From Bacteroidia bacterium (GTDB lineage: Bacteria; Bacteroidota; Bacteroidia; Bacteroidales; VadinHA17), in contig JAPLEC010000293.1 of NCBI GenBank assembly GCA_026391515.1, forward strand, positions 1-11,997: a stretch of 11,997 nucleotides of DNA. Direction: 5' to 3'. The position numbers were made by a program, and so were the translations under genes. This document shows positions 4,959 to 11,997 of this stretch, piece after piece. How positions within the stretch are numbered: the stretch's first letter is position 1; each line of letters starts with the position of its first letter. The notes under the pieces were generated by a model, which was given only the letters and a program-made list of their open reading frames with translations, was not told the DNA's origin and did not search any database.

Positions 4959-7505
4959 TTATTTCTTTATATTAATTGTAACAGCGTTTCTCTGCAATCC
5001 TTTTGATTCTGCTATTACTTTGATGGATCCTGTCGCTCCCTTTTCAGCTGCGACAATGACCAGGCACATTCCGTTATAAGCTTTCCTTGTCTTTGACTGG
5101 AACGATTCATGACTTGTGGCATCACCATTATCCGTTGCCACTATTCTGCCCGGACCTACTACGCTGAAGCTGATCTGGTTATTGGTACGTGGCACCAGCA
5201 GGTTATTTTTGTCCTCAATTTTTATCGTCACAAAAACAAGATCTTTACCGTCGGCAGTTATTTCAGACCGGTCGGCCAACATTGCAAGCTGGTATGCTTT
5301 GCCAGTAGTTTTCACCACATCCTCAGCCCACTTCTGGCCGTTTTTATATGCGATAACCTTTAGTTCTCCCGGTTGATAAACGACATCATCCCATCTGAGT
5401 CGGTACTCAAATTCTCCTTTTTTCTTCTTTCCCAGAGATTTGCCGTTAAAAAATAGTTCAGCTTCATCGCCTGAAGTATAAACAAATACCGGAGTTACCT
5501 GTCCTTTTCTTTCGGGCCAGTTCCAGTGGGGCAGGATATGAACCATCGGAAAATCAGGTCTCCATTTTGACTGGTATAGATAAAAGCGGTCCTTTTTAAA
5601 CCCCGCAAGATCAAGAATACCGAAATAGCTGCTGCGTGAAGGCACTTCAGTAACACCTTGTTTCTCAAGCATCTGTTTTGTCTGTTCGTACCTTCTCGAA
5701 CCTGGTTTAAGTCCTGTCAGGTCGCCGCCGTAAGGTGTCGGTTCTCCGATATAATCAAATCCTGTCCAGACAAATTCACCAAATACACCTGGATATTTAT
5801 CGTTCATAGTCCACTGCTCATCAGGTAAGGTTGCCCAGGCAGGGTGGGTAAGGTCATATGAACTTACCTGGAAAATGCCGTTGCCCGGGAGATTCTTTTC
5901 AATTACACCCTGAACTACAGGAAAGTAATATTCACCTCTTGAGCTTATAGTAGATGCTGATTCGCTTGAATGGAATGGAAGGTTAGCGTTATCCTTAAGC
6001 TGGAAAAAAGCATCATATCTTGAAAGGCGGTAGTTAATTCCAAATACATCAAGAGATTTCTGGAAGCCATTCGTTCCGGAATAGTCCCAGTTGCAGCCTG
6101 AAGTTACCGGTCGTGTGACATCTTCAGATTTAATAATCCGGTTCAGAGCCAATGCCATTGCAGGTTTATCCTGGTCATTAACTTCATTGCCTATGCTCCA
6201 TAAGAAGACGGATGGATGGTTCCTGTCGCGGCGGACAAGCGTCCGAAGATCTTCTTCAACCCAGGCACTGAATATCTTATTGTAGTCCAATGGTTTTTTT
6301 GGAGTTGCCCATGCGTCAAATGCCTCATCCATTACAAGAAAACCCATTTTATCACAAAGATCAAGGAGCTCGGGTGCAGGAGGATTGTGACTTGTCCGGA
6401 CAGCATTGCAGCCCATTTCCTTTAGCAGTTCAAGCTGACGTTCTGCAGCTCTTACGTTGAATGCAGATCCAAGGGCTCCGAGGTCGTGATGATTGCAAAC
6501 ACCTTTGACATCAACCTTTTTTCCGTTCAGATAAAAACCATCACGGGCTGTGAAGTTGAGTGTTCTGAAACCAAAGTTGGTTTCTGTAACATCAGCTGCT
6601 TCATCTCCTTTCGAAACAACGACGACTATGCGATAAAGCTCAGGATTGTCAAGATCCCAAAGAACCGGATTCTTTACATAAGTACCAAGAATAAAATGGT
6701 GTGTGGTTGCTGCAGCGATAACTGCTTTTGCAGAATTTGTTTCGGCAACCTGAGTACCAGTAGACTGCATCTTATTATCAAGCTTATATACAGATGCTTT
6801 TACAGTTACAGGTACCGGCTCATCTAGATTATTCTCAACTTCAACCTCTACTGCCAGGCTTGCCTGTTCATTTTTAATCTCAGGTGCAGTACAGTAGAGT
6901 CCGTTATGAACTACATGAACCTGTGAGGTTTTTATAAGCCAGACATTTCGATAAAGACCGGCGCCGGGATACCACCTTGAATCCCATTTTTTTGTATCAA
7001 GCCTTACTGCAATGATATTCTCACCTCCGATTTTAATATAAGGAGTCAGATCGAGCCTGAAGGAAGTGTAACCATATGGCCAGCCGCCAACATATTTACC
7101 GTTGAGCCATACTTCTGAATAGGCCATAGCACCATCGAAATCGATATAAAAACGTTTGTCTTTATCTGAATCTTTAACAGTAAAATGTTTCCTGTACCAG
7201 CCAATACCTTTCCATGGAAGCAGACCGGTATCATTTTCGAGAGTATCGCTGAATGGACCCTCGATTGCCCAGTCGTGAGGCAGGTTGACGGTGCGCCAGG
7301 TGTTATCATTGAAGGAGGGAGACTGTAAACCCTCCGGCTCCCTGTCATTTGTTGCAGCTTCGTATGAAGCATTGAAGTATTTAATGAATTTCCAGCCTTC
7401 ATTAAAGGATTCGCGGGTACGGGGTGATAACTGTGAATTTAATATACCTGGAAAGATTATCGCCAGGACAAACAGCATAAAAATAGTTGCAGTAAACCTC
7501 TTCAT
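4959..7505 (-). CDS. Secreted GH2 glycoside hydrolase, beta-galactosidase-like
   Basis: This 848-residue exoglycosidase probably removes beta-linked sugars (galactose or a related sugar) from glycans in the periplasm. The signal peptide ends near residue 25 (LNSQ). A jelly-roll sugar-binding domain spans about 33-195 (NLPHDWAIEGPF; RWYPGAGLYRNVWL). An Ig-like domain spans about 197-318. The TIM barrel spans about 320-640, with TSHNPPAPELLDLCD (371-385). The likely acid/base is Glu441 in WSIGNEV, and the nucleophile candidate is Glu515 in SSESAS. FVWTGFDYIGEPTPY (578-592) is a further conserved barrel motif. A DUF4982-like module follows (about 650-725), then a Big/Ig-like C-terminal module (about 738-848). 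The length and layout match DUF4982-type GH2 enzymes, including both catalytic Glu. There is no SusC/SusD pair nearby, so it is not in an evident polysaccharide utilisation locus. The exact substrate is not determined. Confidence 0.9.
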   Translation of the reverse strand: MKRFTATIFMLFVLAIIFPGILNSQLSPRTRESFNEGWKFIKYFNASYEAATNDREPEGLQSPSFNDNTWRTVNLPHDWAIEGPFSDTLENDTGLLPWKGIGWYRKHFTVKDSDKDKRFYIDFDGAMAYSEVWLNGKYVGGWPYGYTSFRLDLTPYIKIGGENIIAVRLDTKKWDSRWYPGAGLYRNVWLIKTSQVHVVHNGLYCTAPEIKNEQASLAVEVEVENNLDEPVPVTVKASVYKLDNKMQSTGTQVAETNSAKAVIAAATTHHFILGTYVKNPVLWDLDNPELYRIVVVVSKGDEAADVTETNFGFRTLNFTARDGFYLNGKKVDVKGVCNHHDLGALGSAFNVRAAERQLELLKEMGCNAVRTSHNPPAPELLDLCDKMGFLVMDEAFDAWATPKKPLDYNKIFSAWVEEDLRTLVRRDRNHPSVFLWSIGNEVNDQDKPAMALALNRIIKSEDVTRPVTSGCNWDYSGTNGFQKSLDVFGINYRLSRYDAFFQLKDNANLPFHSSESASTISSRGEYYFPVVQGVIEKNLPGNGIFQVSSYDLTHPAWATLPDEQWTMNDKYPGVFGEFVWTGFDYIGEPTPYGGDLTGLKPGSRRYEQTKQMLEKQGVTEVPSRSSYFGILDLAGFKKDRFYLYQSKWRPDFPMVHILPHWNWPERKGQVTPVFVYTSGDEAELFFNGKSLGKKKKGEFEYRLRWDDVVYQPGELKVIAYKNGQKWAEDVVKTTGKAYQLAMLADRSEITADGKDLVFVTIKIEDKNNLLVPRTNNQISFSVVGPGRIVATDNGDATSHESFQSKTRKAYNGMCLVIVAAEKGATGSIKVIAESKGLQRNAVTINIKK

Positions 7506-7635
7506 CGTATTAAAATTTTATTGTTAAAAGTAAGAAATAAAATCAAATCAGGTGAGTATAGAGTATATTAAGAAATGGATAAATTAAAATATAATAAACC
7601 CATATTTATGACGTTTCTATTATATAGCCTAGCTC
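7506..7635. other. Divergent intergenic region, 130 bp
   Basis: This AT-rich gap lies between the starts of the minus-strand GH2 gene and the plus-strand barrel gene, so it must hold both promoters unless transcription starts elsewhere. I saw no exact TAnnTTTG element on either strand. The nearest match on the minus strand is TACTTTTA, shortly before the GH2 start. No inverted repeat stands out. Confidence 0.5.
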
Positions 7636-8439
7636 ATGAAAACTAAGTTTATTCTTACTGGTGCCTTTTTGTGTATTCTCACAGGCTCTCTTTCAGGACA
7701 GGATAAAAAGCTTAGCTTCCTTTTTCTTGAATCAGGAGTTGATTTTATAAGTTGTGTGCAGCCTGAAAATGCATACATAAGGGCAGATGTAGATCCGCTT
7801 TATTACGAATATGCGGCGGATCGCATAAGAGGCTTAATGTACATCGAATATTTCGGAGTGAAATTTGAACGCCGAATGGTAAAGAACCTATTGGGTGTCT
7901 CTGTAGGTTTGCGTTATAACAGAATGATCAGCTCGATTGGAAAAACTTCGTACTGGTCAGATTCTCCTGATTTCTTTTATGTCCATTATAAAGAAGAGAG
8001 CACAACAACCGAATATGCTAAGGTAATGGAAATCAACCAGAAATCTCATTATATCGGAATTCCTGTAGAACTCAGAATATATCCGTATAAAGATCGCTCT
8101 GTCAATGTTTACTATAAACTCGGAGCTTCATTCAATCTGAAAATTGCTTCACGCATACAGATTGTTTTCAAGGATGATTCCATGAATCCATATGAGTCGG
8201 AAGTGGCCGGGATTATTGAAAGTGCTTCACCTTATTTTGCATCGTTTAATTTAGGGATTGGCCTCAAAGTGCGAAAGCTGACAAAACCGGGATTTAATCT
8301 GGAAGTCAGTGTTCCTGTTGGGATTGTCATACCCGATCATTCCGGCTTTGTTACACCCCAGACAGGTGGTGGTTTTCAGTTAATGATACGAATGCCTCTG
8401 ACCAAAACGAAACCCAATGAAAAAACTGATATTAAATAG
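7636..8439 (+). CDS. Outer-membrane beta-barrel protein, unknown role
   Basis: This 267-residue protein has a Sec signal peptide (core about 6-19, likely cleavage after SGQ at 22). The mature part is a series of alternating polar/hydrophobic strands typical of small outer-membrane barrels: EYFGVKFERRM (71-81), LLGVSVGLRYNRM (85-97), HYIGIPVELRIYPY (138-151), VNVYYKLGASFNLKI (156-170), FASFNLGIGLKV (201-212), FNLEVSVPVGIVI (220-232) and GGGFQLMIRMPL (244-255). After the last strand a hydrophilic 12-residue tail remains, encoded largely by the overlap with the next gene. This is odd because barrel proteins usually end on an aromatic residue of the final strand. It resembles the broad OMP_b-brl/PorT-like class, but I do not recognise a specific family. 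The 23-base overlap with the lipoprotein gene suggests coupled translation and a shared envelope role. Confidence 0.72.
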   Translation: MKTKFILTGAFLCILTGSLSGQDKKLSFLFLESGVDFISCVQPENAYIRADVDPLYYEYAADRIRGLMYIEYFGVKFERRMVKNLLGVSVGLRYNRMISSIGKTSYWSDSPDFFYVHYKEESTTTEYAKVMEINQKSHYIGIPVELRIYPYKDRSVNVYYKLGASFNLKIASRIQIVFKDDSMNPYESEVAGIIESASPYFASFNLGIGLKVRKLTKPGFNLEVSVPVGIVIPDHSGFVTPQTGGGFQLMIRMPLTKTKPNEKTDIK

Positions 8440-9028
8440 CCTGATTGGTATATTTATATTATTTATATCATGCAGCAAGGAAACCGAACTTAAGAAATCA
8501 GTTTTTATTCCTGATGAGGATTATCCCGATCTTCCGGCATACACAGAATGGGGGTACAACACTTTTGGAGCATATTACGACAGAGAATTATTCATATATA
8601 ACGAAAGTGAAGTTCCTGTAAAGGCAGTCAATACAGGAGGAAAGACCTCATTTACATTTAAAGGTCAGAAGGGATCATCTGATTATTATTCCTATGATTA
8701 TACTGATATGTCGTTAATCTTCGATTTCATTGGATTCGCACCTCAGTCATATTCTGATCTTGTAGTACTTGACGATATTTCAGTTGATCTTACTGATCCT
8801 GCCTGTAAGGTTTCAGTGTTGATCGATACTTCAAAATATGGAGCTGATATTTTAAATGGAACTATTAACTTCAAAAGAGCTCAGAATTTATTAGTCGACA
8901 AGAAAGAAATCGAAGTAATCCTTTCGGGCACTTTTGAGTTTCAGGCAGTAATTAAGGGTGAACCTGTAAGCATTACTTTGGGCAGATTCGATGTAGGAAT
9001 TGGCCCTGATAATTTCTTCATGTACTAG
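8417..9028 (+). CDS. Lipoprotein of unknown function coupled to the barrel gene
   Basis: This 203-residue protein has an N-terminal hydrophobic stretch and a lipobox ending FISC, so Cys19 is the likely lipidated residue. The mature part starts with a charged linker (20-38), followed by a conserved-looking block LPAYTEWGYNTFGAYYDREL (39-58). A beta-rich region follows, with GKTSFTFKGQKG (75-86) and, near the end, LSGTFEFQAVIKGEPVSITLGRFDVGIG (169-196). The SGTFEF...GRFDVGI ending recurs in small Bacteroidota lipoproteins without an assigned function. The ATG lies 23 bases inside the 3' end of the upstream barrel gene in another frame, which points to translational coupling. The two may form an outer-membrane barrel/lipoprotein pair, but this is inference. 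No terminator is evident before the M1 peptidase gene 82 bases downstream, so co-transcription is possible. Confidence 0.72.
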   Translation: MKKLILNSLIGIFILFISCSKETELKKSVFIPDEDYPDLPAYTEWGYNTFGAYYDRELFIYNESEVPVKAVNTGGKTSFTFKGQKGSSDYYSYDYTDMSLIFDFIGFAPQSYSDLVVLDDISVDLTDPACKVSVLIDTSKYGADILNGTINFKRAQNLLVDKKEIEVILSGTFEFQAVIKGEPVSITLGRFDVGIGPDNFFMY

Positions 9029-9043
9029 TCCGGGTTCAGAAGA

Positions 9044-9071
9044 TAAATAAACAGAATTAAAAGTTTATTTA
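9044..9071. repeat. AT-only inverted repeat between lipoprotein and M1 genes
   Basis: TAAATAAAC (9044-9052) and GTTTATTTA (9063-9071) are exact complements around a 10-base loop. The stem is weak and no T-run follows, so it is a poor terminator. An operator or chance AT-rich symmetry is equally possible. Confidence 0.35.
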
Positions 9072-9110
9072 GTAAATTTATCCTCTTACATTATTTAGTA
9101 CATCATCAGA

Positions 9111-10766
9111 ATGAAAAAGTTTATTTTGGCATGTTACTTTTTAGCTTCCGTGTACGTGCTGACAGCACAATACATTCCTCCGTCACAAAAAGTTTTTACA
9201 CGGCAGGATACACTCCGCGGATCTATCACGCCTGAAAGAGCCTGGTGGGATCTGAAATTTTATCACCTCGATATTGTTGTTAAGCCATCCGATAGTACAA
9301 TCTTTGGAACTAATACAGTGGTATACAAGGTATTGAACAGTTCTGATATTATGCAGATTGATCTTCAGCCGCCACTCAATCTTTTAAAAGCTGAGCAAAA
9401 CGGCAAATCTCTTACTTTTACCAGGGAAGGAAATGTATTCTGGATCCACCTGGCTGAAAAGCAGGAACCTGGAAAGATTTATTCCGTTATCCTGAGTTAT
9501 GGAGGTAAACCTAAAGTTTCCCGCCGACCGCCATGGGAAGGAGGGATAACATGGAAGAAGGATAAAAACAATCTCCCGTTTGTTGCTTCATCGTGCCAGG
9601 GAGATGGCGCAAGTCTCTGGTGGCCTTGTAAAGATCATATGTACGACGAACCCGATAGTATGCTGATAAGCGTGAATGTGCCATCGAACCTTATGGATGT
9701 ATCGAACGGGAGACTAAGAAGTGTTGTCAAGCATAAGAAAGATAAGACAACCACCTACAACTGGTTTGTTGCCAATCCGATAAATAATTACGGAGTCAAT
9801 ATAAATATTGGCGATTACGTACATTTCTCTGAAGTTTTCCAGGGAGAAAAAGGTGCCCTGGATTGTAATTATTATGTATTGAGAGATAATCTTGAAAAAG
9901 CAAAAATTCAGTTCAAACAGGCGCCAATGATGCTTAAAGCTTTCGAGCACTGGTTCGGACCCTATCCGTTTTATGAGGATGGCTACAAGCTTGTTGAGGC
10001 ACCTTATCTTGGAATGGAGCACCAGAGTTCTGTTACCTACGGCAACGGATTCCGGAACGGATATATGGGGACAGATGTGAGCGGATCAGGATGGGGCGAG
10101 AAGTTCGACTTTATAATCGTTCATGAGTCAGGTCATGAATGGTTTGCTAACAGCATTACCTACGAAGATATGGCTGATATGTGGATACATGAAAGCTTCA
10201 TCAATTATTCCGAGAACCTTTATGTTGAGTATTATTTTGGAAAGGAGGCCGGTGCAGAATATGTGCTGGGTTCACGCCGGAACATCAGAAATGATCGTCC
10301 TATAACAGGAAAATACAATGTAAATAATAGTGGTTCCGGAGATATGTACTACAAAGGAGGGAGTATGTTGCATACTCTCCGTCAGATTGTCAGTGACGAT
10401 GAAAAATGGAGAGGCATTCTCCGCGGGCTTAACAAAGAATTTTATCACCAGGTTGTAAAGGGCTCACAAATAGAGAATTACATAAGCGACAAAATGGGAA
10501 TGAACCTGAAACCTTTATTTGATCAGTATCTCAGAGATATCAGAATACCTGTTTTTGAGTATTATATTAAAGATAAGAAACTGACTTTCCGCTGGAATAA
10601 CTGCGTCCAGGGATTTAATATGCCTCTCAGGATATTTGTGTCAGGAGTCGCAAAAAATATTACACCAGGCGTAAGATTTACAACAATCGATCTCGAAACG
10701 GAAAATCCTGTAATCGTTGTAGATCCCAACTACTATGTTGCTTCGATGAATATGACCGGAAAGTAA
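9111..10766 (+). CDS. Secreted M1-family zinc aminopeptidase
   Basis: This 551-residue metallopeptidase removes N-terminal residues from peptides, probably in the periplasm. The signal peptide ends near TAQ (20). The N-terminal beta-domain (about 40-240) contains WWPCKDHMYDEPDSM (170-184). In the catalytic domain, the exopeptidase loop is GMEHQ (301-305, equivalent to GAMEN). The zinc motif is HESGH (338-342), with the third ligand Glu361 in WIHESF, 18 residues further on. Tyr413 in YYKGG fits the transition-state tyrosine. All expected catalytic positions are present. The protein lacks the long helical C-terminal domain of PepN-type enzymes and ends with a small beta module (about 480-551), as in other short M1 proteins of Bacteroidota. 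The start gives a clean signal peptide, again without a Shine-Dalgarno sequence. A terminator follows. Confidence 0.92.
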   Translation: MKKFILACYFLASVYVLTAQYIPPSQKVFTRQDTLRGSITPERAWWDLKFYHLDIVVKPSDSTIFGTNTVVYKVLNSSDIMQIDLQPPLNLLKAEQNGKSLTFTREGNVFWIHLAEKQEPGKIYSVILSYGGKPKVSRRPPWEGGITWKKDKNNLPFVASSCQGDGASLWWPCKDHMYDEPDSMLISVNVPSNLMDVSNGRLRSVVKHKKDKTTTYNWFVANPINNYGVNINIGDYVHFSEVFQGEKGALDCNYYVLRDNLEKAKIQFKQAPMMLKAFEHWFGPYPFYEDGYKLVEAPYLGMEHQSSVTYGNGFRNGYMGTDVSGSGWGEKFDFIIVHESGHEWFANSITYEDMADMWIHESFINYSENLYVEYYFGKEAGAEYVLGSRRNIRNDRPITGKYNVNNSGSGDMYYKGGSMLHTLRQIVSDDEKWRGILRGLNKEFYHQVVKGSQIENYISDKMGMNLKPLFDQYLRDIRIPVFEYYIKDKKLTFRWNNCVQGFNMPLRIFVSGVAKNITPGVRFTTIDLETENPVIVVDPNYYVASMNMTGK

Positions 10767-10779
10767 CGCCAAAAGGCTC

Positions 10780-10822
10780 AGAGGCATTAAGGTATTAAGC
10801 CCTAAAGCCTTAAAGCCTTTTT
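10780..10822 (+). terminator. Rho-independent terminator after the M1 gene
   Basis: GGCATTAAGG (10783-10792) pairs with CCTTAAAGCC (10808-10817) with one A-A mismatch, around a 15-base loop. Pairing extends to 10780-10820, and a T5 run follows at 10818-10822. It begins 13 bases past the M1 stop codon. Repeated AAGCC/GCCTTAA units in the loop and stem allow alternative pairings. An outer AAAGGCT (10772-10778) can also pair with AGCCTTT (10814-10820). The convergent M16 gene ends 20 bases away and may share it. Confidence 0.68.
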
Positions 10823-10842
10823 ACCTTTAAACAATTTTCAGT

Positions 10843-11997
10843 CTATTTGTTTTTTATCAGAACCGGTTTTCCGAATCCTATTTTTTCAAGAGGTTTCAGC
10901 TGTGTTGCAGCATCTCCCACAACAACATAATACATCTTATCCGGAACTATATATTTGTCAGTGATTAACTTATGTTCCCCTACCGTCATGTTTTTAATAA
11001 CTTCTTCTTCCTTCTTAATATAATCATCAGGAAAACCGTATTTAGTCATCGTTGAGAGCATACCGATCAGGTCGTTATTGGTTTCAAAATTGAGAGCATC
11101 TGACCTTAACATGCAATTCTTAATAAATTGAAGATCGGCTTCAGAAATGCCATTCCGGTATTTTTCCATCTCATCCTTGAATATTCTGACAGATTCGAAT
11201 GTGGCATCTGATCTGACACTGCTGGAGGTAACAAACGGGGCAGGTATTTTCATTTGCTGGAAATAGCTTGAAGCTCCATAGGTATATCCCTTTTGTTCAC
11301 GGAGTATCTGATTCAGAATACTTGTAAAAGCACCACCAAGCCTGTAATTGACGAAATTTGCCTTTACGAAGTCAGGATTATCTCTCGACATTGCCGGGTA
11401 GCCTATGCTGATCACCGACTGACGCGATCCGGGGATATCGACAAAATAAATTGTCGATTTTTCGGGTGCTACCGGTTCAGGATATTGGTTGAAAGTAACT
11501 TCCCTGGATTTCCATTTCAGGGCTAAAGGTTTCAGGGCTTCCATAACTTCTTCCTCCGATATATTTCCTGCTACAAGTATTTTTGTGACAGTCGGAGAAA
11601 AGTTTGCATCATAATAAGCTTTTAAATCGTTTATGGAAATTTTATCGATCGATTCTTTGGTGCCTCTTGTATCGTAGCCGAAAATATGGTTCGTTCCATA
11701 GAGTAATTTATTAAATGTCAGGGTGGCGACGCTTCTGGGCTGAGCTTCCGACTGTAAAATATAATTTCTGGCACGTGTCTGTGCTATGTTAAATTCAGCT
11801 GAGTCCCATCTTGGTTCAAGCAGGATTTCTTCCATCAACGATACAGTTTTTCCGAAATTTCTGGATAATGTATTTGCATTCATAGTCATCTCTTCCCTGC
11901 CGGTTGACATATAAATGCTTGAACCGAGAAGCTCAATCTCTTCTTCCAGATCTTCCGGTGTTTTGTTTTTGGTTCCCTGCGGAAGGACACCTGCTAC
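10843..11997 (-). CDS. M16 (insulinase-like) protein, C-terminal part
   Basis: The frame is open to the right edge, so the ATG at 11910 is internal and the true start lies outside the window; 384 residues are visible. The extra upstream residues (VLPQGTKNKTPEDLEEEIELLGSSIY) match the M16 core block that follows the zinc-motif helix. Later landmarks are LMEEILLEPRWD, FGYDTRGTKESIDKIS, LKAYYDANFSP, the second-subdomain block YRLGGAFTSILNQILREQKG followed by YTYGASSYF, and the end YYVVVGDAATQLKPLEKIGFGKP. The pattern matches the C-terminal half of the roughly 900-residue two-unit M16 proteins of Bacteroidota, where this half usually lacks the HxxEH site and shapes the peptide chamber. No HxxEH is visible here, but the region where it would lie is cut off. 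A lipid- or Sec-anchored periplasmic peptidase is expected. It converges on the M1 aminopeptidase gene. Confidence 0.86.
   Translation of the reverse strand, partial: VAGVLPQGTKNKTPEDLEEEIELLGSSIYMSTGREEMTMNANTLSRNFGKTVSLMEEILLEPRWDSAEFNIAQTRARNYILQSEAQPRSVATLTFNKLLYGTNHIFGYDTRGTKESIDKISINDLKAYYDANFSPTVTKILVAGNISEEEVMEALKPLALKWKSREVTFNQYPEPVAPEKSTIYFVDIPGSRQSVISIGYPAMSRDNPDFVKANFVNYRLGGAFTSILNQILREQKGYTYGASSYFQQMKIPAPFVTSSSVRSDATFESVRIFKDEMEKYRNGISEADLQFIKNCMLRSDALNFETNNDLIGMLSTMTKYGFPDDYIKKEEEVIKNMTVGEHKLITDKYIVPDKMYYVVVGDAATQLKPLEKIGFGKPVLIKNK

Noticed and set aside
6091..6827. Several plus-strand open frames of 64-113 codons inside the GH2 gene
   Set aside because: They overlap the conserved catalytic domain on the other strand and show no domain, signal or start context.
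4959..9028. Polysaccharide utilisation locus
   Set aside because: No SusC/SusD, hybrid two-component or anti-sigma/ECF genes are present; the barrel and lipoprotein are far too small to be SusC and SusD.
11908..11910. ATG at 11910 as the start of the M16 gene
   Set aside because: The frame stays open to the window edge and the upstream residues match the M16 core (GTKNKTPEDLEEEIELLGSS), so this Met is internal.

Overview
The window looks like chromosomal DNA from a Bacteroidota bacterium, probably Bacteroidales-like. The evidence is indirect: AT-rich DNA, start codons without Shine-Dalgarno sequences, one good TAnnTTTG-type -7 promoter element, many Sec/Lpp-exported proteins, and families common in that phylum (DUF4982-type GH2 enzyme, YfcC carrier, short M1 aminopeptidase, long M16 protein). 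No rRNA, tRNA, CRISPR array, transposase or phage gene was seen.

Layout. Positions 1-763 (minus strand) hold the 5' end of a PepSY-type membrane protein and, upstream of it, a small OB-fold-like lipoprotein with a cysteine-bearing tail. A terminator separates them. Positions 764-1259 are non-coding and carry three hairpin repeats: two related elements in opposite orientation around a long central hairpin, followed by a promoter. This promoter probably serves a secreted protein with a Gln/Pro/Gly repeat linker (1260-1841). That gene converges on a periplasmic adaptor gene (1872-3140, minus), and both use a bidirectional terminator that overlaps the adaptor's last codons. Upstream on the minus strand are a YfcC-family carrier (3248-4843) and a secreted GH2 glycosidase (4959-7505), separated by a nested inverted repeat.

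On the plus strand, diverging from the glycosidase, an outer-membrane beta-barrel protein (7636-8439) overlaps a lipoprotein gene (8417-9028). A secreted M1 zinc aminopeptidase (9111-10766) follows and ends at a terminator. The C-terminal part of an M16 (insulinase-like) protein reads in from the right edge on the minus strand (10843-11997).

Taken together this is ordinary cell-envelope and nutrient-scavenging content: polysaccharide cleavage, peptide trimming, a carboxylate or amino-acid carrier, and envelope proteins. No clear new multi-gene system is visible. The points most worth a second look are the composite hairpin-repeat cluster, the OB-fold/PepSY pair, the adaptor with no adjacent transporter, and the overlapping barrel/lipoprotein pair of unknown role.
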